Of a DNA stretch of 64,000 nucleotides, positions 6,948 through 14,819 are shown in pieces; the first letter of the stretch is position 1; every line of letters begins with the position of its first letter. The stretch is from Thermoguttaceae bacterium. GTDB lineage: Bacteria; Planctomycetota; Planctomycetia; Pirellulales; Thermoguttaceae. The position numbers and the translations under genes are program-made. Below the pieces are notes generated by a model, which did no database searches, had not been told where the DNA came from, and saw nothing but the letters and a program-made list of their open reading frames with translations. The stretch covers positions 1 through 64,000 of the forward strand of contig JAFSMO010000092.1 in assembly GCA_017447865.1 (NCBI GenBank). Reading direction: 5' to 3'.

Positions 6948-8078
6948 ATGAAAGATGAAGTAAAAAACATTTTGGTCATGGAACTTAATGAAGGAATCCA
7001 GATTCGACTGGCAACCAACGTTGAAACCATTCGACGGTATGCTGAAGTGATGAAAGAAAGCGGTGGGTACACTCCATTTCCTCCGATAGAAGTTTACCGG
7101 ATTGATGGAAAGTTACACATTGCAGACGGACACCACCGCTGGAAAGCGGCACTGGCCGTAGGACTGGAAACTATTCCTTGTTATATCCATGACGGCACTG
7201 AAGAGAACCTTATTGAGACCGCTTTTCACGGGAATGAGACAAACGCCCTACAGATGACGGACGCAGATTTGAAACACGGGCGCGAGGTTGCAATTCTGAA
7301 ATTCCCCAATAAATCAGACCGAGAACTTGCGACGATCTGCCACTGTTCCCCCGCGACGATCAACCGCGCCAAAAGGGAACTTGAAGAAAGTGGACGCTAT
7401 GAACGACCGGAAACCGTGATCGGGAAAGATGGCAAGGCGTATAAATCAGGTGATTCAGTGAAACACCTGAAAGAGAAATCTGCGTTCAATCTGGACGAAT
7501 TCCGGCAAAGGTGTTTGGCAATTAAAGACGCCGCCCAAAAGGAATACCACAATCTTGAACGCAAGCTCGATAAAATCAATGGGTATGAAGTCGAAGAAGA
7601 ATCCGAGGAAGAAAGAGCGGCATTTGAGGCAAAGCGAGAGACCGAGAAAAACGAATTTGAGAAAAAGCACTGGTGGAGTGAATTTATAAAAACACCGGTT
7701 GACGATTCTGAAATATTCCTTTTCTCCGAGTTGTGGTTTTGTGGCTTGCTCTATTTTGCCTATTTCGTTTCTTTGAAAAATGGGAAGCCCGAACTATTGG
7801 TTAAAGGCTGGAAAGCCATTTACAGAGAAATCCGGGATACCGAGACGGAGGAAAGAATAAAAGCAGAGACAGGGGAAACAACGGAATTATACCGTTTAGA
7901 AAAGCCGATATTTATATACACAGTCCAGAGGTTTATGACCCCCGCGGAATACCTCGTTACCGACCGGATTGAAAGCGACCCAGACGCCCCCGATTCTGAA
8001 GAGCCGTGCAAGTGTAATTTCTTTCAGGAATTATGGGCTGGAAGAGTTTTGGAGGAATACCGGCGCATGACCGCTTGA
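6948..8078 (+). CDS. ParB/Srx-like nuclease-domain protein
   Basis: A 376-residue protein. Residues 1-115 form a ParB N-terminal-like domain with the core motif IADGHHRWKAALAVG (the G-x-H-R signature), preceded by 'PFPPIEVYRIDGKLH'. An HTH follows at about residues 120-150 (NKSDRELATICHCSPATINRAKREL). Then come a charged coiled coil (residues 180-240) and a unique C-terminal half. There is no ParA partner in the element, so a transcription or plasmid-maintenance regulator is more likely than a partition system. The ribosome-binding site is AAGGGAAG upstream of 6948. The three TGTTTAACA repeats just ahead may be its operator. Confidence 0.75.
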   Translation: MKDEVKNILVMELNEGIQIRLATNVETIRRYAEVMKESGGYTPFPPIEVYRIDGKLHIADGHHRWKAALAVGLETIPCYIHDGTEENLIETAFHGNETNALQMTDADLKHGREVAILKFPNKSDRELATICHCSPATINRAKRELEESGRYERPETVIGKDGKAYKSGDSVKHLKEKSAFNLDEFRQRCLAIKDAAQKEYHNLERKLDKINGYEVEEESEEERAAFEAKRETEKNEFEKKHWWSEFIKTPVDDSEIFLFSELWFCGLLYFAYFVSLKNGKPELLVKGWKAIYREIRDTETEERIKAETGETTELYRLEKPIFIYTVQRFMTPAEYLVTDRIESDPDAPDSEEPCKCNFFQELWAGRVLEEYRRMTA

Positions 8079-8095
8079 CGATTTTCAATCAGGGG

Positions 8096-8119
8096 GCAAA
8101 TTTAAAATTTTAAATTTGC
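8096..8119. promoter_or_regulatory. 24-bp perfect palindrome
   Basis: GCAAATTTAAAA is followed directly by its exact reverse complement. It lies 18 bp after the ParB-like gene and 155 bp before the integrase start. It could be an operator or a cruciform. Beyond it, to 8273, the DNA is AT-rich and holds a TAAAAT at 8223-8228 but no clear -35. Confidence 0.6.
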
Positions 8120-8273
8120 TCACTACCTCCTAATTCCCCTTCCCTCCAAACTTTTTTGAAAAATTTTGACTTTTTTTCCGAAATGCAAGGAGGGGGGGAA
8201 TATTCATAAAAAGAAAATGTGGTAAAATATTAGTTATTGAAAGATTGCAAACCTTAAAAACGGAGAAACGATC

Positions 8274-9614
8274 ATGGCGTGGGTAGAATCACGAAAACTG
8301 GCAAAAACCATTGCTTATTACGTTGTTTACGAACCGGCAAAGGGAGTAAAGCATAAAATCACCGGCTTTACAAACAAGCGTTCCGCTGAAGGTTTCCGAA
8401 ACAATTTAGACTTGCTGGCAAGTGCCCGAAGCATTGGAGGCGATTTGTCACCTGCTTTAATGGAATGGGTGAACGGTCTATCCGATGACGTTCACGCGAA
8501 ACTTTCCGCCGATGGCTATTTGGAACCCCGTGTAATTGTAGGGACGCTCAAAGACCTGACCGACCATTTTCTCAATGGCGAAGAAGCGCAGAGTAAAAAG
8601 GATAGCTCCTTGAAAAGCCGTCAAACGATGGTTAGACGCTGGCACGCTTTTTTTGGAAGTCACCGGAATGTAGCTGACTTTACAACCGATGACGCGAAGC
8701 GATACGCCGCATACCACGCGGACAAATACGCCCCCGCAACGTGGGGCAGGGAGATTCGTTCCTTAAAGTCGATCTTTCAATATGCGGTAGAGGATTTGGA
8801 CTGGATTAAAAAGAATCCGTTCCGCAAACTCAAAGGCGCAAGCCAAGCAAACAAAGAAAATTTGCATGAAGTCACGCTCGAAGAAACGAAGCTGATTTTC
8901 GACGAATGCCCGACCGCTGAAATGCGCCTGATCTTATGCCTAGCCAGATTTGGCGGATTGCGTATTCCGTCCGAACTGGAAGTACTGGAATGGGACTGCG
9001 TGAATTATGACCGCGGCACGTTGACGGTCAACGTCCCGAAAAAGACGCATAAGAAGGAGCAGGAAAAAGGAGAGTTTGAAACCCGTGTTATTCCGTTATG
9101 GCCGGAAATCCGTCAAGCGTTTGAAGAATATTGGGAAACCCTTCCCGATGGCGCGTCAAATATGGTCTTTCCAAATTGCCCGACCGGTCAAGCCCTAACT
9201 TCACGATTCAGGAAAATCCTCAAGCGTGCAGGCGTTCCGATGTGGGGAAACTTTTTCAAGAGTATGCGAGCCACGCGCGATACGGAACTGAGACGGAGAT
9301 TCCCGGAATACCAAGTCAATCATTGGATTGGTCATACTCAAGATGTGGCTGAACGTCATTACATTCTGAATACCGTTGAAAGTATGCAAGAGGCGTCCAG
9401 ATTTACCACTTTCGGCGCGGTGGGTGAAACGGTGGGGGTCACGGTGGGGGCCACGGTGGGGGCGCAAAGTCGTTTCCAAAATTGCCTAGAAAATCAGGAA
9501 AGCAAGAAAAGCCCGCAAATTACGGCATTAAATGAAGGCACAAAAAAAGGCGTTACAAGTTTGCAACGCCAAATATTGACCTCAATGGGACTCGAACCCA
9601 TGCCGCGGCCTTGA
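8274..9614 (+). CDS. Tyrosine recombinase (integrase)
   Basis: A 446-residue phage-type integrase. The N-terminal core-binding domain (about residues 90-190) includes KSRQTMVRRWHAFFG. The catalytic domain has Arg230 in GGLRIPSELEVLEWD, the second Arg box in SMRATRDTEL (about 332-335), His in NHWIGHTQ and the nucleophile Tyr363 in ERHYI. A Gly-Val-Thr repeat region follows at about residues 380-400. The gene runs through the attachment core. Its last eight codons (after LTSM) belong to tRNA-Glu and the stop lies inside the tRNA. In the excised circle the frame would instead continue for 70 more codons (see 3619-3843), giving about 508 residues. Its 3' end also contains the tRNA terminator on the other strand. 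Confidence 0.92.
   Translation: MAWVESRKLAKTIAYYVVYEPAKGVKHKITGFTNKRSAEGFRNNLDLLASARSIGGDLSPALMEWVNGLSDDVHAKLSADGYLEPRVIVGTLKDLTDHFLNGEEAQSKKDSSLKSRQTMVRRWHAFFGSHRNVADFTTDDAKRYAAYHADKYAPATWGREIRSLKSIFQYAVEDLDWIKKNPFRKLKGASQANKENLHEVTLEETKLIFDECPTAEMRLILCLARFGGLRIPSELEVLEWDCVNYDRGTLTVNVPKKTHKKEQEKGEFETRVIPLWPEIRQAFEEYWETLPDGASNMVFPNCPTGQALTSRFRKILKRAGVPMWGNFFKSMRATRDTELRRRFPEYQVNHWIGHTQDVAERHYILNTVESMQEASRFTTFGAVGETVGVTVGATVGAQSRFQNCLENQESKKSPQITALNEGTKKGVTSLQRQILTSMGLEPMPRP
9549..9570 (-). terminator. tRNA-Glu terminator inside the integrase gene
   Basis: On the minus strand, just past the tRNA, GGCGTT pairs with AACGCC (loop 10 nt) and is followed by seven T. It lies within the integrase coding sequence, so the element carries a replacement terminator for the tRNA it occupies. 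Confidence 0.7.
9577..9589. repeat. Right attachment core (attR)
   Basis: TGACCTCAATGGG is identical to 3620-3632. It forms the 3' acceptor and start of the T-arm of tRNA-Glu, the usual target position for tyrosine integrases. It lies in frame within the integrase gene. Confidence 0.8.
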
Positions 9615-9648
9615 AAGGGCCGTGTCCTAACCGCTAGACGATGAGGCC
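9577..9648 (-). tRNA. tRNA-Glu (anticodon UUC)
   Basis: 72 nt without encoded CCA. The acceptor stem pairs GGCCTCA with TGAGGTC (one G-T wobble). The D-arm contains the typical TCTAGCGGTTAGGACA. The anticodon stem CGGCC/GGCCG carries loop CTTTCAA, anticodon TTC. The T-arm carries GGGTTCGAGTCCC. Discriminator A. It remains intact because the integrated element restores its 3' end. Confidence 0.95.
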
Positions 9649-9705
9649 ACTTGAAAAAGATGATTTGCAGGCCGGGACTTGCATTTCATCTATTAAGTGC
9701 GACTA

Positions 9706-9733
9706 AGTATAACAGTTTTCCAATTTTCGTCAA
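9706..9733 (-). promoter_or_regulatory. Promoter of tRNA-Glu
   Basis: Minus-strand TTGACG (complement of 9728-9733), 16 bp, TATACT (complement of 9706-9711). Transcription would begin near 9700, about 50 nt before the mature tRNA 5' end. Confidence 0.8.
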
Positions 9734-9787
9734 GGAGGGGGGACCTCTTTTTCTCAAATTTTTTCCTTTTTTTCCCGCCGCAAAACC

Positions 9788-9816
9788 TTGACGTGCACGG
9801 CGCTCTGTGGTATAAT
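9788..9816 (+). promoter_or_regulatory. Sigma-70-type promoter for pepF
   Basis: TTGACG (9788-9793), 17 bp, TATAAT (9811-9816). Start expected near 9823, giving a leader of about 100 nt. Confidence 0.8.
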
Positions 9817-9923
9817 GCGCCAAATCAGGGGTCGAAGCCCCTTCAGCTTTGGCAGTTTTCCTTTTGATTCGATGGCCTCGGGAGCATCGTTTCCGCAAGC
9901 CGTCTCATAAGAAAGTTTCATCC

Positions 9924-11729
9924 ATGACCAACATTCAAACTGTACCGACCCGCGAGCAGGTTCCCGCCGGAGATCGGTGGAACGTGGAATCCATTTACGC
10001 CACAAACGCAGACTGGGAGAAAGATTTTGCCGAGTGGACGGCCAGGATCCCGCAGTACGCCTCGTTTCGCGGCACGCTCGGGCAAGGGGCCGACGCCGTG
10101 AAGAATTGCCTCGATTTCTCCTTCGAAATGGACCGGATCAGCGACAAACTCGGGACCTACGCCTCGCTGCGGACCGCGGAGGATGCCGGGAACAGCGAGT
10201 TCCAGGCCCTTTTGGGGAAATACGTCAACGCCGCCAGTCGTGCGGCGCAGGAAGAAAGTTTCCTCTCGCCGGAGCTTTTGGCCCTTCCGGAAGCGCAGCT
10301 CGCTGAATACCTCGACGCCCCGCAGCTCGCCGAGTACCGGCTTTGGCTGAAGCGACTTTTTGAGGAGAAAGCCCACACGCTGAGCGCGGCGGAAGAACGT
10401 CTTCTCGCGATGCAGGCCGAAATGGCGCAGACGCCGTCCAAGGCGTTCGACCAACTCACCGACGTGGACATGAAATTCGGCACCGTCACGGACCACCAGG
10501 GGCAGACCATCGAGCTGAGCCACGCATCGTACAGCGCCCTGCTCTACGGGCAGAACCGCGACGTGCGGCGCCAGGTTTTCACGCAGTTTTACGATGCGTT
10601 CGAGGCCCACAAAAACACGCTGGCGGCCGTTTACGCGGGAAGCGTCCATCAGGACATTTACTACGCCACGGCCCGGAATTTCCCGACGGCGCGTGAGGCG
10701 GCGCTCTTTGACGAACGGATTTCGGTGGGCGTTTATGACCAACTGGTCGAGACGGTCCACCGGTTCCTGCCGAAACTTTACGAATACTTCGAGATCCGCC
10801 GGAAGATCATGGGCATCGACGAGATCCACATGTACGACACGTACGTCCCGATGTTCCAGGACGCGGAAGTCAATATTCCGTGGGACGAGGGCGTCGCGCT
10901 GGTGCTGGAAGCGGTCAAGCCGCTGGGGAAGAACTACGTGGAAAGCATGCGCCGCGGTCTGACGGAGGATCGGTGGTGCGACCGCTACGAAAACCGGGGA
11001 AAATACTCAGGAGCGTTCAGCGGCGGGTGCTACGACACGTTCCCGTTCATTCTGATGAACTACCGGAAGGACGCGCTCGACAGCGTGTTCACGCTCGCTC
11101 ACGAGGGCGGGCACTCCATGCACTCGTACCTCACGCGGAAGACCCAGCCGTATATTTATGGCGATTACAAGATTTTCGTCGCCGAGGTCGCCAGCACGTT
11201 CAACGAGCAGCTTCTACTGCACCACCTGCTCAAGACCCAGCCGGAGAAACGCCAGCGGCTGAACCTGATCAACAAAGCGATCGACGAGATCCGCGGCACG
11301 ATCTTCCGCCAGACCATGTTCGCAGAGTTTGAACGCGACGTTCACGCTGCGGCCGAGGCGGGCGAGCCGCTCACACTGGACTTTTTGCTCGGCACGTACC
11401 GGAAACTGCTGGAGCTTTACTTCGGGCCGAACTTCACGATCGACGACTGCCTGTCGCTGGAGTGCCTGCGCATCCCGCACTTCTACAATGCGTTCTACGT
11501 GTACAAGTATGCGATCGGGCTTTCGGCAGCCATCGCACTTTCCCGTCGGGTCCTGAACGGCGGCGAGGCAGAACTGGCGGACTACCTGGGATTCCTCTCG
11601 GGCGGATGCTCGAAAGAACCGCTGGAACTTCTGCTCGGCGCTGGAGTCGATATGCGGACGCCTGAACCGGTCGCGGCGGCGCTGGAAGAGTTCAGCCAGT
11701 TGGTCGATGAGCTGAAAAATGCGGAATAA
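9924..11729 (+). CDS. pepF: Oligoendopeptidase F (M3B metallopeptidase)
   Basis: A 601-residue cytoplasmic zinc peptidase that degrades short peptides. The HExGH zinc motif is HEGGH at residues 393-397 (in FTLAHEGGHSMHSYL), with the downstream Glu in FVAEVASTFNE. The N-terminal 'DRWNVESIYATNADWEKDF' is the usual PepF opening. Start ATG 9924 (MTNIQ) is preferred over 9849 because the family begins near there, although the ribosome-binding site is weak. Length and motif order match the family. The gene is transcribed alone from the promoter at 9788-9816 and ends at a bidirectional terminator shared with the pilus genes. Confidence 0.93.
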   Translation: MTNIQTVPTREQVPAGDRWNVESIYATNADWEKDFAEWTARIPQYASFRGTLGQGADAVKNCLDFSFEMDRISDKLGTYASLRTAEDAGNSEFQALLGKYVNAASRAAQEESFLSPELLALPEAQLAEYLDAPQLAEYRLWLKRLFEEKAHTLSAAEERLLAMQAEMAQTPSKAFDQLTDVDMKFGTVTDHQGQTIELSHASYSALLYGQNRDVRRQVFTQFYDAFEAHKNTLAAVYAGSVHQDIYYATARNFPTAREAALFDERISVGVYDQLVETVHRFLPKLYEYFEIRRKIMGIDEIHMYDTYVPMFQDAEVNIPWDEGVALVLEAVKPLGKNYVESMRRGLTEDRWCDRYENRGKYSGAFSGGCYDTFPFILMNYRKDALDSVFTLAHEGGHSMHSYLTRKTQPYIYGDYKIFVAEVASTFNEQLLLHHLLKTQPEKRQRLNLINKAIDEIRGTIFRQTMFAEFERDVHAAAEAGEPLTLDFLLGTYRKLLELYFGPNFTIDDCLSLECLRIPHFYNAFYVYKYAIGLSAAIALSRRVLNGGEAELADYLGFLSGGCSKEPLELLLGAGVDMRTPEPVAAALEEFSQLVDELKNAE

Positions 11730-11768
11730 GAAAAGCGGGTCTCCCTGGAAAAACTCGCTTCCACCAAC

Positions 11769-11802
11769 AAAAAAAGGCCGGGGTTTCCTCCCGACCTTTT
11801 TT
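11769..11802. terminator. Bidirectional terminator between pepF and the pilus genes
   Basis: A-run, then GGCCGGG, a loop, TCCCGACC and a T-run: a stem flanked by A and T tracts that serves both strands. It separates two convergent units. Confidence 0.8.
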
Positions 11803-11818
11803 AGTTTCAAAAAGTGGC

Positions 11819-12808
11819 TCATTCAACCTCGACCGTATCCGGGTCTTCCGAGGCTTTCGGAGCTTTTTTCAGCGGTTTGAGACCATTCATTACCACGCGC
11901 GTTTCGTTATGCGCCTCAAGAACTTCCTGGGTAGAGAAATTGATCTTGCGTTTCGAGGTCCCGTTCCAGGCATCTACCGACGCCTTCATCGAGTAAGCAG
12001 GTTCCGGAGGAGTCAGGCCCAAAATTCCGAGCAATTCCTCACGTTCCTCCGTACAGTTCTCTTCCATCTGAGGATCTTCCTGCTGACCGGCCATCGTGAT
12101 CGAAAATTTGCCCCTGCTTTGCAAAATCCCCAGCGTATTGGCGAGTTTCTGATTCACTGCCAACGTCAGGTTTGAGATGTCCTTCACATTTCCCGGGTTG
12201 GTCTCGATCATCTCGGCACTCGTGGCCAAAACACGGACGTTTTTGCAAATGGTGACCATCGTAGAGGCCGTAATATCCGGGTGAATGTCCTTGGAGGGCA
12301 TCCAGGCGATGTTCACGCGGGAATTTGGATGGATCAATCCCGCCACCGACGAGAATTTGTCCACCGGAATCGTCATGGCCAGTTCATCCGGACCTAGCTG
12401 TTCCTCGATCATCGGAACTTTTCCGAACTCATAAAGGTTTTCTTCCGTGATCCAGTTTCCGGCCATAACGCGCGTACTGGTTACGCGGTTTAACACTCCG
12501 TCAATGTCCTCAAACGGGAGCAAGCGGGGCGAACCGGCCTTTTCCTGAATTCTAAGGAAAATGGACTCGGGAATCTTCACGACGTTCAGATTCTCAGACG
12601 TCAGCTTCGTGTTCGGAGCCAGATTTACTTTTGCCATTACAATCGTCCGGGTAGGGGCCGGCTTCGGTTTCTCCACGACCTTGGGAGCCGTGACAGCCGG
12701 AACATCCTTCGCTGGCTTCATGGCCTGACGTACACCATACGCCGACCCGAGACCAACAAGAATCGCACAAATTCCGACTAATACAGTCGTTGGACTGGCT
12801 GCACTCAT
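11819..12808 (-). CDS. cpaB: Flp pilus assembly protein CpaB/RcpC
   Basis: A 329-residue protein. One N-terminal membrane segment (residues 7-28, TVLVGICAILVGLGSAYGV) is followed by a Pro/Lys-rich linker. A SAF-type domain (about residues 52-125, IVMAKVNLAPNTKLTSENLN...VMAGNWITEENL) and a CpaB C-terminal domain follow. CpaB proteins are periplasmic parts of the Tad secretion machine that work with the secretin. GGAGG lies 7 nt ahead of the ATG. It is last in a minus-strand run with the prepilin peptidase and three pilin-like genes. The ATPase, secretin and TadB/C genes are not in the window. Confidence 0.85.
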   Translation of the reverse strand: MSAASPTTVLVGICAILVGLGSAYGVRQAMKPAKDVPAVTAPKVVEKPKPAPTRTIVMAKVNLAPNTKLTSENLNVVKIPESIFLRIQEKAGSPRLLPFEDIDGVLNRVTSTRVMAGNWITEENLYEFGKVPMIEEQLGPDELAMTIPVDKFSSVAGLIHPNSRVNIAWMPSKDIHPDITASTMVTICKNVRVLATSAEMIETNPGNVKDISNLTLAVNQKLANTLGILQSRGKFSITMAGQQEDPQMEENCTEEREELLGILGLTPPEPAYSMKASVDAWNGTSKRKINFSTQEVLEAHNETRVVMNGLKPLKKAPKASEDPDTVEVE

Positions 12809-12931
12809 AATATTTCCTCCGAATATACAGTAATTTAAATCCTGTTGACTTTGATGCTAATTATGTACGGTTTGGTTTTTCCCCGGCCGAAATACGGGAC
12901 TCTTCCCGAAAATCTGACCACAGGGAAATCA

Positions 12932-13615
12932 CTAGTTATAAAAAACCGGAATGCTCTGAAACGTGTTCGTAACGAACAGTACCAGAAAGAATCCCACGCT
13001 CAGCGCGACTGGAATCGCAAACGGAATGATCCGTTTAAGCTGTTTCGGATTATCACGGCTTCGGCGCTGTTTTTTGCCAAAATTATGGCTTGGCTCCTCT
13101 TTCTCGCCAAATTTTTTCATGCGGTTCATCTTGCGAATCATCCTCATGGGCCCCTTGGCGATGAGTGCGCAGACGGAAAGGACTGCCCCCAGCAAAATCG
13201 CAACACAAAAAACGAGCAGGAACCACTTCACCCCGAGCCAGATTCCAAGCGCGGCCAGGAGTTTGATGTCACCGCCGCCAACGCCTCCAATGACGAAACC
13301 AAGGAACAGGATGAAGAAGCCGACCAGGAAACCCGCCAAGGCCCAAAGAGGCGTGATCTGACACAACCAGGAATACATGACGTCAAAACTGCCGCTCACG
13401 CCTTCCAAATGACTGAGCTGCTCCGCGTCATAGGCCGGTGCTGCGGTTCCTGTGGACTGAACAATATAGAGCGCCACCGAAAAAATGAGTCCCAATATCG
13501 CGAACGGGATCGTGCATTTATTCGGAATTTTGCGCCACACCGTATCCGTCACGGCCATTCCGAGGGCGAAAATCGCCAGTGCTGTAATATAAAAAACCGG
13601 GAAAAATGTAATCAT
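12932..13615 (-). CDS. cpaA: Prepilin peptidase (CpaA/TadV, A24 family)
   Basis: A 227-residue multi-pass membrane aspartic protease. The first catalytic Asp is in TDTVWRKIPN (about residue 24), right after the first membrane helix. The second is in the G-x-G-D motif GGVGGGDIKLLAALG (about residues 104-118). A hydrophilic basic loop (about residues 155-190) separates the last two membrane segments. It would cleave the leader of the Flp pilins encoded immediately upstream on the same strand. The start codon is not backed by a strong ribosome-binding site. Confidence 0.87.
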   Translation of the reverse strand: MITFFPVFYITALAIFALGMAVTDTVWRKIPNKCTIPFAILGLIFSVALYIVQSTGTAAPAYDAEQLSHLEGVSGSFDVMYSWLCQITPLWALAGFLVGFFILFLGFVIGGVGGGDIKLLAALGIWLGVKWFLLVFCVAILLGAVLSVCALIAKGPMRMIRKMNRMKKFGEKEEPSHNFGKKQRRSRDNPKQLKRIIPFAIPVALSVGFFLVLFVTNTFQSIPVFYN

Positions 13616-13692
13616 ATTTTCAGTCTGATTCAGGCTTGGTTCTTACAAGGATTGCGGTGTTAAAGGGTCGGCATTTCCCGTGTCACACGGAA

Positions 13693-13953
13693 TTATTCAG
13701 CCGTGACCGTGCCGGCAGTATCCACATAATCATGGGTCAGGCAGGAACCGCTGCAGGACTGGTCCAAATGAACGGCTGCATTCGACACGTCGCCGAATTT
13801 AAGGACCGTCGTATCACGAAAAACAGCCATTCCTCCGATGATTCCCACCGAAAGAATAACCGCCAGAAGGACCCATTCAAACGCCAGGACTCCCGTTTCG
13901 TCAGCAAGAAGCAGATGTAAAATTTTGTGATTTCTCATCGGTCTTTCACTCAT
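13693..13953 (-). CDS. Flp/TadE-like pilin, third of three
   Basis: An 86-residue protein (81 from the in-frame Met at 13938). A basic leader ends in Glu-Thr-Gly; the mature part starts VLAFEW, followed by a hydrophobic helix (VLLAVILSVGIIGGMAVF). This is the type IVb pilin plan: cleavage after Gly and Glu at +5. The Tyr normal at +6 is Trp. Two Cys (QSCSGSC) occur near the C-terminus and may form a disulfide. It follows the other two pilins on the same strand with a 15-nt gap. Confidence 0.75.
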   Translation of the reverse strand: MSERPMRNHKILHLLLADETGVLAFEWVLLAVILSVGIIGGMAVFRDTTVLKFGDVSNAAVHLDQSCSGSCLTHDYVDTAGTVTAE

Positions 13954-13968
13954 TGAATACCTGAAGGG

Positions 13969-14244
13969 TCATTCCGTATAAACAACCACGTCGTGGGAAA
14001 CCGTTCCGTCCGAATAACTTGAACCTTCCGCGATGTAACCGTTTCCAACATAATTGGGGATTGAGTAGCCGGGATCCACGGCTCCAATAGCACTCGCACC
14101 GCTAAAAAAGCCTACACTGACGGCATCACGCAAAGCACCTAACCCCGCGACGGCTCCAATGACGCAAATCACCAGAAGGAAAAGCCATTCCTGCGTCAAA
14201 AGACCGCTTTCGTCACGAAAAAGGGATTTTCGGGCACATTTCAT
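13969..14244 (-). CDS. Flp-type pilin, second of three
   Basis: A 91-residue protein with leader MKCARKSLFRDESG and mature start LLTQEW, then a hydrophobic helix (LFLLVICVIGAVAGLGAL) and a Gly/Ser/Tyr-rich tail. Glu sits at +5 and Trp at +6. The ATG overlaps the stop of the preceding pilin (translational coupling), and AAGGAG lies 8 nt upstream inside that gene. It is probably a minor or alternative subunit of the same pilus. Confidence 0.78.
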   Translation of the reverse strand: MKCARKSLFRDESGLLTQEWLFLLVICVIGAVAGLGALRDAVSVGFFSGASAIGAVDPGYSIPNYVGNGYIAEGSSYSDGTVSHDVVVYTE

Positions 14245-14528
14245 TGTTCGTACTCCTTCGGCGTAATGGCGATGGTGGAGGACGTATTGCTCATGGCCGG
14301 AACCACCATATTGGAATGGGTCAAACCAGTTGGTTCCTCAACCGTGTAGCTTGTATTCAGCGAGCCAACCGCTCCGCCGACCTGCATATACTTCAGCGAA
14401 ATGGTATCACGCATGACCGCCAAACCGCCAACAATTCCGATCGTTAAAACCGCAAAAAGCAGGACCCACTCAAAGGTCAGCATTCCACGTCGTTTCTGAT
14501 TATTTTGAAGCCGTTTTCGTGTACGCAT
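14241..14528 (-). CDS. Flp-type pilin, first of three
   Basis: A 95-residue protein. ATG 14528 is preferred over a GTG at 14543 because AAGGG lies 7 nt ahead of it. A basic leader (RTRKRLQNNQKRRG) is followed by MLTFEW, a hydrophobic helix (VLLFAVLTIGIVGGLAVM) and the motif RDT, which also occurs in similar form in the other two. It is the first gene of the minus-strand pilus run and so possibly the major subunit. The three C-terminal tails differ strongly while the leaders and helices align. Confidence 0.78.
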   Translation of the reverse strand: MRTRKRLQNNQKRRGMLTFEWVLLFAVLTIGIVGGLAVMRDTISLKYMQVGGAVGSLNTSYTVEEPTGLTHSNMVVPAMSNTSSTIAITPKEYEQ

Positions 14529-14736
14529 CAGGTTTCCCTTCACTACAAAATATTCCTATACTTCATTTTCTCTATCGTCCGGGAATATTAAGAACAATCG
14601 TTAATCCCGAAACATTCCGTCAAAAAAGAGCATCTTTTATTATTTTCTCACCGGTTGACTAAGATAGGCAAAATTTTCCCAAAGGCCGTACAAAAACATT
14701 TTTCCGAAAAATCGGTAAATTTTCCCAGATGGGGGC

Positions 14737-14764
14737 TTGATGAAATTTCATTTCTTTGTATATT
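14737..14764 (+). promoter_or_regulatory. Probable promoter of typA
   Basis: TTGATG (14737-14742), 16 bp, TATATT (14759-14764). Start near 14771, about 50 nt before the ATG. The rest of the 14529-14819 gap holds AT-rich sequence that must also contain the pilus promoter, but I could not place it. Confidence 0.6.
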
Positions 14765-14819
14765 TAAAGGACTTCTTTTCCATGCGGCTCATCCTTTTAT
14801 TATTATATAGAGGTTCATT

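Larger units (their letters stand above)
3620..9589. mobile_element. Integrative element in the 3' end of tRNA-Glu
   Basis: The ends are 13-bp direct repeats, TGACCTCAATGGG, at 3620-3632 and 9577-9589. The right copy is the 3' end of an intact tRNA-Glu (minus strand) and the left copy is the displaced original end. One unit is 5,957 bp. All genes point rightward: an integrase-tail ORF, an HTH gene, a winged-helix gene, a probable excisionase, a possible replication gene, a ParB-like gene and the tyrosine integrase next to the tRNA. No capsid, portal, relaxase or T4SS gene is present. It could be a phage satellite, a plasmid-like integrative element, or an ICE remnant. Its genes are visibly more AT-rich than the flanking chromosome, which supports transfer. 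Confidence 0.85.

Noticed and set aside
6948..8078. Complete ParAB partition system
   Set aside because: Only the ParB-like nuclease domain is present; there is no ParA ATPase in the element.
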